Below are positions 1-5,622 of a stretch of DNA of 5,622 bases, piece after piece. Below the pieces are notes generated by a model that saw nothing but the letters and a program-made list of their open reading frames with translations, ran no database searches and had not been told where the DNA came from. Origin of the DNA: Bacteroidota bacterium. Lineage in GTDB: Bacteria > Bacteroidota > Ignavibacteria > Kapaibacteriales > UBA2268. Every line of letters begins with the position of its first letter. Positions within the stretch are counted from its first letter, which is position 1. The position numbers and the translations under genes were made by a program. The stretch covers positions 1-5,622 of the forward strand of contig DAHXMP010000210.1 of NCBI GenBank assembly GCA_027371665.1. The letters run 5' to 3'.

Positions 1-613
1 ATAAAGCTGATTGAGTCGAATCATAATAAATACTGTCATTGACGGACATTTTATTCCTTAAAAAAGCGGCATTGTAATTTGTATTTAAAAGGAAAAAAGG
101 ATATTCTGTAAAGGATTTCATAAGGCTGTCTTTATTATTTGTAAAGCCCTGCCTGATTCTTGCTATTGTGCCGAATTCAATAATAGTAACTTCGGTTAAA
201 TTAGTGTCGAGTGCATTAATAAAATGCTGCATAGCCCTGGAAGCTATTTCCCATTTTGCCTGTCCCGGCGGGGGATTATTTGAACCGTCGAGACCCTGCT
301 GCATTGAATTTGATACGTCAACAAGCAAAATTGCGGAAAATGTTTTCAGGTTCGTGTCGGTACAAAATGGCCAGCCGGGTTTAATTGTGCGGGTAATCCC
401 GTTTTCCGTGATTGTGATATCCGATGCCTGCCAGTTGTACGCATTTGGCCTTATTTCATTCCCGGCTGAATCTTTAATAGTAAATCCTGCCCTGATGTCA
501 GGATATCCGGCAGGTTCGATATAATTGATTTTGGCTGTCTGAGCCATTGCATCGGACATAACCAAACAGGTATACAGTGAAATTACAAACAACGGTAAGA
601 TATTTTTTTTCAT
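1..613 (-). CDS. VWA-domain secreted protein, tandem paralogue of the downstream-numbered neighbour (3' end beyond window)
   Basis: An open frame runs on the minus strand from an ATG at 613-611 to the window edge with no stop: 204 complete codons plus one base. The start is supported by GAAGAGG at 626-620, six bases before the ATG. Residues 1-25 form a Sec signal peptide with probable cleavage after A-M-A (signal peptidase I). Residues 26-90 form a beta-rich domain containing ITITENG. The VWA domain starts near residue 92 and has the metal-site (MIDAS) motif DVSNS at 99-103 and the candidate third-ligand threonine at 178 in NTNYNAAF. It aligns without gaps to residues 1-204 of the gene at 781-4452: by hand count 145 of 179 residues after the signal peptide are identical, against only 8 of 25 in the signal peptide. 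The MIDAS aspartate expected in an LTDG strand and everything C-terminal lie outside the window. By analogy it should be a T9SS-exported surface protein of similar size, but that cannot be seen here. Confidence 0.9.
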   Translation of the reverse strand, partial: MKKNILPLFVISLYTCLVMSDAMAQTAKINYIEPAGYPDIRAGFTIKDSAGNEIRPNAYNWQASDITITENGITRTIKPGWPFCTDTNLKTFSAILLVDVSNSMQQGLDGSNNPPPGQAKWEIASRAMQHFINALDTNLTEVTIIEFGTIARIRQGFTNNKDSLMKSFTEYPFFLLNTNYNAAFLRNKMSVNDSIYYDSTQSAL

Positions 614-624
614 GACGAGCCTCT
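1..624 (-). repeat. Tandem gene duplication, second copy (partial)
   Basis: This stretch matches 3840-4463 at a constant offset of 3839 bases with no insertions or deletions, from the ribosome binding site to the window edge. Identity is uneven: 83 of 90 bases match at 61-150 against 3900-3989, but only about 62 of 80 match at 301-380 against 4140-4219 (hand counts). Similarity stops upstream of the AGAGG box. Confidence 0.85.
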
Positions 625-626
625 TC
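620..626 (-). promoter_or_regulatory. Ribosome binding site of the left-edge VWA gene
   Basis: The minus strand reads GAAGAGG, six bases before the ATG at 613. This is a good Shine-Dalgarno match and it decides the start codon. The bases AGAGGCT, then C or G, then GTC are shared with the leader of the paralogous gene, so the initiation region was duplicated with the coding sequence. Confidence 0.7.
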
Positions 627-667
627 ATAAAGTGAGTAATTCATCAATGTTACATATGACATTTAAA

Positions 668-703
668 ATTATAGTTTCTTTTCATAAAATCCAAATTTAT
701 TTG
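668..703 (-). promoter_or_regulatory. Candidate promoter for the left-edge VWA gene
   Basis: On the minus strand a perfect TATAAT lies at 673-668, about 55 bases before the start codon. TTTGGA, a poor match to a -35 box, sits 16 bases upstream of it. An alternative is TAAATTTG at 699-692, which fits the Bacteroidota -7 consensus TAnnTTTG, but I see no TTG at the expected distance upstream of it. A terminator separates this gene from the preceding one, so it should need a promoter of its own here. Which box is used cannot be decided from sequence alone. Confidence 0.35.
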
Positions 704-704
704 G
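691..704. repeat. Short palindrome, possible operator or part of promoter
   Basis: The arms CCAAAT and ATTTGG are perfectly complementary around a two-base centre. The element lies between the terminator of the upstream gene and the TATAAT box, where a regulator could bind. Palindromes of this length arise easily in AT-rich DNA, so its role is unproven. Confidence 0.3.
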
Positions 705-718
705 CAAAATTTTTAGTT

Positions 719-759
719 AAAAAAAAATCCCGCCTTCGATAAGCTAAAGATGGGATTTT
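719..759 (-). terminator. Rho-independent terminator after the 1223-residue VWA gene
   Basis: On the minus strand, starting 22 bases after the stop codon, AAAATCCC (759-752) pairs with GGGATTTT (731-724). Inside this stem a 2x2 internal loop is followed by three further base pairs (CTT with AAG) and a loop of about ten bases. The hairpin runs straight into nine consecutive T residues (727-719). The stem, its spacing and the T tract are those of an intrinsic terminator, so the two VWA genes are probably separate transcription units. Confidence 0.85.
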
Positions 760-780
760 ATATTTTCATATATCCTGATT

Positions 781-3700
781 TTACTTGATTATCATAAACC
801 TCTGCTTATAGAACTGTGTCGGTGTCTGCATTATTAAGAAGTAAACACCGTCGGGCAGATTGCCTGAATCGAAGCTGAGCTCCTTAGTGCCCGGTTCCAT
901 GAAACCGCTTGCCACCTGCAGGACATTATTGCCGAGTACATTTGCCACCCATATCTGAGTGTTCCCCGGTTCAGCCAGGCTGAAATCAACTTTAGTTATT
1001 CCGAATGCCGGGTTGGGATTGATTCCCTTGAGAGCCGCACTTGCATAGGGGTTGATTAATCTGACGGTGCTGTCTGCGTCGTAACAAAGCCCTCTCAATC
1101 TCAGCCGGCAAACGACTGTGTCAAATTTGATATAGCCGTTCATAGCTGTACTGTTTTCAAGAATAATGTTCGTAGCAGAATCATTGCCGAGCATTGCCCT
1201 GAACTTAAATGATTTTAACTGCACGAGCCCGTTTGAAGTATCTATCGGAATTCCCTGCAATGTTGTTACCCTGTCGGTTCCATTTAAAGATGATGCCATG
1301 TTAACAGGTTCAAGCATCGTAGCATTTGCCCTGACATGAGTTGTAATGCTTTGATGGAATGAAGGCGACAAATTTTTAGCATCCGACTGCCAAATCACCA
1401 GGTCAAACTCCTGTCCCGGGAATTCAAAATAATCCTTTGTCTGGAGTGTTGCAGATGCCTGTATCAAATTGAACTGCCCGTTAATTTCATTGAATACAAC
1501 ATTATTCTTATCGGACACAGTATTAGAAATTATCAATGGTGTACTCGTCACTCCTCCACCATCTTTAACACGCAGATTCAAAGTCAATGGTACCTGATCA
1601 GAGTTTGTGGGAGTAACCGAAATTGAAGGCAAAGTTAGTTCTGTCATGTTCCCATTGAAGGTCTCAGGATAACTTGTACCGCTCTGTTCGAGTAAAGAAG
1701 ATACAAAACTTACTTTTGTATCAATAGATGATGTTCCGGATTCGGCAAATTTAACTGCCTTTCTCAGGTTTATTGGAACCTGTACTACCTGCCCGATTAG
1801 TCCGCTTAATGTGTCAATTTGAATATCTACGGTTGCAAGAGACGGATTGCCCAACAAAGGAATCAACACATCATGGCAGGGCATGCCTGTTAGCACAAGA
1901 TTCGTTGACACCGGCTGGTCCGATGTAGGCAAATACCTAACAGTTATTAGCATGGAATCTCCCGGCTGAATTGTGTGAGGCAACGCAGGATTTGAACTCA
2001 CAAATGTAAATTGCGGGTCCTGTGCCGTTACAGGTGGTGTAACAGATAACGGAGAAAGCGAAGAATTTATTATCCAGAATGTCGTGTCATGTGGAACACC
2101 CACATTGGAAACAACATTTATGTTAAGATTCGCAACCTTCGGGTCATAAACAGTCCCGATGAAATGTATTGTTTTGGTAATATTACAAAAATTATCCGTA
2201 AATATAAGGACAGTATCCACCGGGCCATCCTTAAAAGGCTTATAATTTATTTTAATACTGTCTAAGCCGCCACTGTTGATGTTCCAGAAATTTCCATTAA
2301 GGGTCATAGTTGAAGGTATTGTTGCAGTTATAATATTCAGAACTTTAGTCCCGACATTTGTTAATGTAATCGTAGTGTCAACACCAGTCATACACACAGT
2401 TCCCAAATCAAAGGTATAACTGTTCGGCTCGTAATTAATGCTGTCTTTTGTTGCTTCGACTCTTGTAAAATAATCAGGTGTATTTCCGGCATTACTAACT
2501 ATATGCAGAAAACATGTTTTTGTTCCCGCTGAAGGAGAGTCGAAATGAATGGTAACAGAATCACTGCTCATTCCGTTTATAGATGGAGGAATAGCACCAA
2601 CTATACTGAAATAAGCCACATCGGGACCTGTCAAACCTGAAGAATCAACAACAATAGCAAGAGGCAATGGACCTGTATTTCTTATATGAACTACTGTATC
2701 CCTTGTCTTATTCTGACAATCTGTATTTTCAAAAATAACAGGGCTGTCTGTTTCGATTCCCGGTTGTCCTATTCCGTTGCCAATAATATTTGAATTAAAA
2801 TTACCTTTGTCTGTTACAAGGCCAATCCTTGCAGCCTTTCCTCCGCTGGTCGTCGGCTTGAACCTGAAAGTAACCTGAAGGCATTCACCCGGATTCAATG
2901 ATGCAGGGAGTGGCGGTTGTGTGTTTATATCCTCAAACATGGAGGCATCGCCTGTGCTTATATTTAATGCTGTTACATTTATTGTCGTGGGCCCGCGGTT
3001 ACAGAATAGCTGTATATTTGGTGCAGTAACGCTGTCCATTACCGTGCAATTACCCATATCCACGTCTTTACAGAATAAATTCATCATTCCGTCCGTATTG
3101 ATATTCATTCCCGAACAGGCAGAACCGAGAATCGTTACAATTGCAGATGAATATAATGAATCAGTCGGTGCATATTCGAGCTTGACCGTAATTATTGAGT
3201 CTTTCTTTAAAATCCCGGGCAGGGCAAATCCCCCCCAGTCAATGATTTTATACCTCCCGTCAGTTGAAGAGAAGCCGCCGGCAGGAATACTGACAAAGTT
3301 ATTTTTTGCTTTTATTGTTACAGTTACGGTATCCTTAGTCCCGGGACTAAAATTTCTGAAAGGAACAGGATTGGGATTAATCTCAAGATAAGGGAAAAGG
3401 TTCTGTGGTATAGTGAATGTACCGCTTGCAGTCAGGTCATAATTATAAGGAGCACCGGGCTTAAACTCAAATTGAGTAGGACCTCCCCCGTTACAGTCGC
3501 TTTCCCAAACCACTTCGCATGGTGCAGGATAGCCAACCTGCCCGCATATATTAAGTACACGGTCATAAAATCCCAACAGGTCGTCACTGTTTGTAACGTC
3601 CATCATCAAATTGTCTGTTGTAGTTCCTTCAACACCGGCAAGAAGATTCAGGTTATTCGAGCTTGTACCGTCCAAAGGCTCGCTTCCGATTTTTACAACG

Positions 3701-4452
3701 AAAATCCTGACGTTTCTTTGTTTGGCAATACTACATGCCGTAGCAACATAAAACGGGTCGGGGTCATATCCGTTGGGGTTGTGTTTCCCATCGGTCAGGA
3801 AAATAATAACAGGTTTATATTTTGCAAACTTTGCAATATATAAAGCTGATTGAGTGGAATCATAAGCGATGTTGTTATTAATGGAAATTTTATTTCTTAA
3901 AAAGGCGGCATTGTAATTAGTATTTAAAAGAAAAAAAGGATATTCCGTAAAGGATTTCATCAGGCTGTCTTTATTATTTGAAAAGCCCATCCTGATTCTT
4001 GCGGTTGTGCCGAATTCAATGATTGCAACCTCGGTTAAATTAGTATCTAAAGCATTAATAAAATGCTGCATTGCCCTGAAACCGATTTCCCATTTTGCCT
4101 GTCCGGGAGGAGGATTATCGGAGCCATCAATACCCTGCTGCATAGAGTTAGAGACATCAATAACCATTATAGCGGAAAATGTTTTCTGGCTCGGGTCGGC
4201 ACAGAAGGGCCAGCCCGGCTTAATAGTACGGGGCACCCCGTTTTCGGTGATTGTAATATCGGAAGCCTGCCAGTTGTAGGAAGCAGGCCTTACCTGTTCC
4301 CCTTTTGTATCTTCAACGGTAAAACCGGCCCTGATATCAGGATAACCGTTCGGGTCAATATAATTTATCTTGACTGTCTGAGCCATCCCGTTATATGCGG
4401 AACAACCCAACAGCAAGATAAATGTGAAAAGTTGTATAAATTTTATTTTCAT
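781..4452 (-). CDS. VWA-domain, choice-of-anchor D repeat protein with T9SS sorting domain
   Basis: A complete 1223-residue protein. The ATG at 4452 has AGAGG six bases upstream, and the stop is TAA. In order: a signal peptide (1-25; ends G-M-A before Q, with a lipobox-like LLGC at 14-17); a small beta domain (26-90); a VWA domain (about 92-300) with the MIDAS residues D99, S101 and S103, probable T178, and D221 in LTDG; about five beta-sandwich segments of choice-of-anchor D/ASPM-SPD-2-Hydin type (roughly 350-450, 470-565, 568-668, 677-768, 772-868); two cohesin-like segments (about 873-997 and 1000-1120); and a T9SS type A sorting domain (about 1142-1223) with INPNP at 1144-1148, DGVYFL at 1201-1206 and a basic, hydrophobic end (KQRFMIIK). 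The expected route is Sec export, then T9SS transport across the outer membrane with removal of the sorting domain. A role as adhesin or metal-dependent binding protein is inference; no catalytic motif is visible. The mature part has 17 or 18 cysteines, many in the repeats, which suggests disulfides. A tandem paralogue follows after a terminator. Confidence 0.93.
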   Translation of the reverse strand: MKIKFIQLFTFILLLGCSAYNGMAQTVKINYIDPNGYPDIRAGFTVEDTKGEQVRPASYNWQASDITITENGVPRTIKPGWPFCADPSQKTFSAIMVIDVSNSMQQGIDGSDNPPPGQAKWEIGFRAMQHFINALDTNLTEVAIIEFGTTARIRMGFSNNKDSLMKSFTEYPFFLLNTNYNAAFLRNKISINNNIAYDSTQSALYIAKFAKYKPVIIFLTDGKHNPNGYDPDPFYVATACSIAKQRNVRIFVVKIGSEPLDGTSSNNLNLLAGVEGTTTDNLMMDVTNSDDLLGFYDRVLNICGQVGYPAPCEVVWESDCNGGGPTQFEFKPGAPYNYDLTASGTFTIPQNLFPYLEINPNPVPFRNFSPGTKDTVTVTIKAKNNFVSIPAGGFSSTDGRYKIIDWGGFALPGILKKDSIITVKLEYAPTDSLYSSAIVTILGSACSGMNINTDGMMNLFCKDVDMGNCTVMDSVTAPNIQLFCNRGPTTINVTALNISTGDASMFEDINTQPPLPASLNPGECLQVTFRFKPTTSGGKAARIGLVTDKGNFNSNIIGNGIGQPGIETDSPVIFENTDCQNKTRDTVVHIRNTGPLPLAIVVDSSGLTGPDVAYFSIVGAIPPSINGMSSDSVTIHFDSPSAGTKTCFLHIVSNAGNTPDYFTRVEATKDSINYEPNSYTFDLGTVCMTGVDTTITLTNVGTKVLNIITATIPSTMTLNGNFWNINSGGLDSIKINYKPFKDGPVDTVLIFTDNFCNITKTIHFIGTVYDPKVANLNINVVSNVGVPHDTTFWIINSSLSPLSVTPPVTAQDPQFTFVSSNPALPHTIQPGDSMLITVRYLPTSDQPVSTNLVLTGMPCHDVLIPLLGNPSLATVDIQIDTLSGLIGQVVQVPINLRKAVKFAESGTSSIDTKVSFVSSLLEQSGTSYPETFNGNMTELTLPSISVTPTNSDQVPLTLNLRVKDGGGVTSTPLIISNTVSDKNNVVFNEINGQFNLIQASATLQTKDYFEFPGQEFDLVIWQSDAKNLSPSFHQSITTHVRANATMLEPVNMASSLNGTDRVTTLQGIPIDTSNGLVQLKSFKFRAMLGNDSATNIILENSTAMNGYIKFDTVVCRLRLRGLCYDADSTVRLINPYASAALKGINPNPAFGITKVDFSLAEPGNTQIWVANVLGNNVLQVASGFMEPGTKELSFDSGNLPDGVYFLIMQTPTQFYKQRFMIIK

Positions 4453-4463
4453 GACCAGCCTCT
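3840..4463 (-). repeat. Tandem gene duplication, first copy (head of the complete VWA gene)
   Basis: Partner of the repeat at 1-624. It covers the ribosome binding site, signal peptide, N-terminal beta domain and the first part of the VWA domain of the complete gene. The duplication may extend further into both genes, but the second copy is cut by the window edge. Confidence 0.85.
4459..4463 (-). promoter_or_regulatory. Ribosome binding site of the 1223-residue VWA gene
   Basis: AGAGG on the minus strand, six bases before the ATG at 4452. It sits at exactly the same position relative to the start codon as in the paralogous gene, which supports both start choices. Confidence 0.7.
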
Positions 4464-4484
4464 ATAGATTTATTATTATCTACT

Positions 4485-4514
4485 ATAATATATATATAAA
4501 CACAAAAAATGCAA
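4485..4514 (-). promoter_or_regulatory. Candidate promoter for the 1223-residue VWA gene
   Basis: On the minus strand TTGCAT (4514-4509) is followed after 18 bases by TATTAT (4490-4485), inside an alternating TA tract about 35 bases before the start codon. Both are one- or two-mismatch fits to sigma-70-type boxes. The region is so AT-rich that chance matches are likely. No clear terminator separates this gene from the OmpA-family gene, so read-through from upstream is also possible. Confidence 0.3.
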
Positions 4515-4523
4515 TTTTGTTTC

Positions 4524-4540
4524 AAAATTTTAAAAATTTT
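4524..4540. repeat. AT-only inverted/direct repeat in the intergenic gap
   Basis: The self-complementary octamer AAAATTTT occurs twice, separated by one base. It lies in the 123-base gap between the OmpA-family gene and the VWA gene. It contains no G or C, so it would form only a weak hairpin and is not convincing as a terminator. It may simply bend or melt easily upstream of the promoter. Confidence 0.3.
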
Positions 4541-4575
4541 ATTTCTGTACCTCTTTTCTTAAGGAAGAAACTTTT

Positions 4576-5622
4576 TTACTTCATCTGAATAGGTGTTTCA
4601 ACTACGACATTAACTGTTCTGTTAAAGAACCTGCCTTCAGGAAGATTATTATCGTAAAGCTGTACTTCTCCAAGCCCTTTAGCCAGAGAGGGATTAACCC
4701 CGAGAGCCTTTGCAACATTATCGGCTCTTCTCTGCGACAAAGTCTTATTCAGTTCAGGGTCACCCATCCTGTCAGTATATCCTTCAATCCTGACGGTAGA
4801 ATTTTTCTGAATGATTTTCTTAACATTCTCGATAATATGCTTGTGTTCCTTAGTTAAATCAGCGGAATTGAAAGGAAAAGAAATAAAGCTGAACTTTGAA
4901 GTTTCCTTATCGGCAAGTGTCAGGTCTTCCATTTTCCTCTTCTTTGTGATTTGCTCGACAGGAAGTTCCTGAGTCGGTGAATCCCACAGCTTATTATCGT
5001 TATCCGTAACTTCGAGCTTATACTTCAAAGGCTCGTCGAAACGGGGAATGAACTCTTCCTCTTTTTCGATATCCCAATCAACATTTGGCTGAACGGGTCC
5101 TTCGCCATTGAATATCTTAAGGTCTCCGGAACTTTGTGAAGTAACAATTTCCCAGCTCGAAATACCGATTTCGGCATTAACTTTGACTTTGAACCTGATA
5201 ACAGGCGGATTCGATTTAATAACCAACTCATCAATTTTTATCGGCTCGAAAATATCGGGGAAATTGGCATCTAGTTCCACACGCTGGTTTTCCTGTTCAC
5301 CGTCGGGGTCTGTCGGATTCGATGGAATATCCGGAAGATTCTGAGTTTTCACAATTAACCTGCCGGGGTCAATTCCCCACTCGCTGACGAGGAACCTTTT
5401 AACGCTTTCGGCACGACGCTGTGACAAGCCGATATTTCCTTTTTCAATACCTGCATCGGAATTACAGCCGGTTAAAGTAAGAACGGCATTAGGATTTTTC
5501 AACATTCTCTTGCCGACAATATTCAGCAATTCATAATAAACATCCATAGTGCTGAGATTGAACAAAACCTTGTCATCGTTCTTGAATTTTTCTTTCACAT
5601 CAGGGCTCATTTTCTTATATCT
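4576..5622 (-). CDS. OmpA-family protein with two OmpA-like peptidoglycan-binding domains (5' end beyond window)
   Basis: The frame is open to the right edge. The first in-frame ATG (5610) has four sense codons before it in the window, no good ribosome binding site, and stands almost at the start of a domain with no signal peptide. I therefore read the gene as truncated by the window. Counting from that ATG, OmpA-like domain 1 spans about 14-117, with D52 in NSDAG and R66 in LSQRRA. A beta-rich, Ig-like linker spans about 120-215, followed by a charged stretch. OmpA-like domain 2 spans about 238-344, with D280 in GYTD, R295 in LSQRRA and N330-R331 near the end. The Asp and Arg are the residues that bind diaminopimelate in this family, and both domains keep them. 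The likely role is to hold an outer-membrane or envelope complex to peptidoglycan in the periplasm. What the N-terminus carries (barrel, lipoprotein or repeats) cannot be seen. The stop is TAA at 4578-4576, and the next gene starts 123 bases on. Confidence 0.9.
   Translation of the reverse strand, partial: RYKKMSPDVKEKFKNDDKVLFNLSTMDVYYELLNIVGKRMLKNPNAVLTLTGCNSDAGIEKGNIGLSQRRAESVKRFLVSEWGIDPGRLIVKTQNLPDIPSNPTDPDGEQENQRVELDANFPDIFEPIKIDELVIKSNPPVIRFKVKVNAEIGISSWEIVTSQSSGDLKIFNGEGPVQPNVDWDIEKEEEFIPRFDEPLKYKLEVTDNDNKLWDSPTQELPVEQITKKRKMEDLTLADKETSKFSFISFPFNSADLTKEHKHIIENVKKIIQKNSTVRIEGYTDRMGDPELNKTLSQRRADNVAKALGVNPSLAKGLGEVQLYDNNLPEGRFFNRTVNVVVETPIQMK

Noticed and set aside
168..524. Plus-strand open frame of 118 codons, with a look-alike at 4007-4279
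   Set aside because: Both lie antisense within the duplicated VWA head. They resemble each other only because the minus-strand coding sequence is conserved. Neither has a convincing ribosome binding site or a recognisable domain.
2921..3391. Plus-strand open frame of 156 codons, and another at 3472-3843
   Set aside because: They lie fully inside the well-supported 1223-residue minus-strand gene, and their translations show no domain character. They are shadow frames.
4483..4500. Alternating TA tract, considered as a microsatellite or origin-type unwinding element
   Set aside because: It is short and interrupted, has no DnaA boxes or iterons nearby, and is best explained as AT-rich promoter DNA.
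4555..4570. Inverted repeat TTTCTT-N4-AAGAAA after the OmpA-family gene, considered as a terminator
   Set aside because: The six-pair stem is AT-rich and weak, and on the minus strand it is followed by mixed sequence and not by a T tract. It does not look like an intrinsic terminator.
5025..5234. Short frames on both strands inside the OmpA-family gene (also 5108-5344)
   Set aside because: They overlap a gene with two recognisable OmpA domains in the correct frame, and have no features of their own.
1..5622. Search for a mobile element, CRISPR array, tRNA/rRNA or defence system
   Set aside because: I see no transposase, terminal inverted repeats, regularly spaced short repeats, tRNA-like folds or defence-type catalytic motifs. 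The VWA head alone is not evidence of a defence role, because signal peptides and a T9SS domain place these proteins outside the cytoplasm.

Overview
The window looks like a piece of a bacterial chromosome from the Fibrobacterota-Chlorobiota-Bacteroidota (FCB) group. The main evidence is a large exported protein that ends in a type IX secretion system (T9SS) type A sorting domain and carries serial 'choice-of-anchor D' (ASPM/SPD-2/Hydin-like) beta-sandwich repeats. That pairing is familiar from Ignavibacteria, Kapabacteria and Bacteroidota. I cannot name a genus. All genes lie on the minus strand, so transcription runs from high to low coordinates. The intergenic DNA is very AT-rich.

Layout in transcription order. 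(1) 5622-4576: the 3' part of an OmpA-family gene with two OmpA-like peptidoglycan-binding domains separated by a beta-rich linker. Its 5' end is outside the window. (2) 4575-4453: a 123-base AT-rich gap with a weak candidate promoter and a clear ribosome binding site. (3) 4452-781: a complete 1223-residue secreted protein with a signal peptide, an N-terminal beta domain, a von Willebrand factor A (VWA) domain with an intact metal site, about five anchor-D-type repeats, two cohesin-like segments and a T9SS sorting domain. (4) 780-614: an intergenic region with a strong rho-independent terminator, a small palindrome, a candidate promoter with a perfect TATAAT, and a ribosome binding site. (5) 613-1: the first 204 codons of a tandem paralogue of gene 3, running off the left edge. 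It aligns to gene 3 without a single gap, at a constant offset of 3839 bases, with about 81% identity over the visible mature protein.

How they may work together (inference): the OmpA-family protein would tie the outer membrane to peptidoglycan. The two VWA proteins would pass the inner membrane by the Sec route, then the outer membrane by T9SS, and end as surface-displayed or released adhesion or metal-dependent binding proteins. Nothing in the window is a defence system, mobile element, CRISPR array or RNA gene. The most interesting feature is the tandem pair of VWA surface proteins: strongly conserved head domains, diverged signal peptides and an uneven level of DNA identity.
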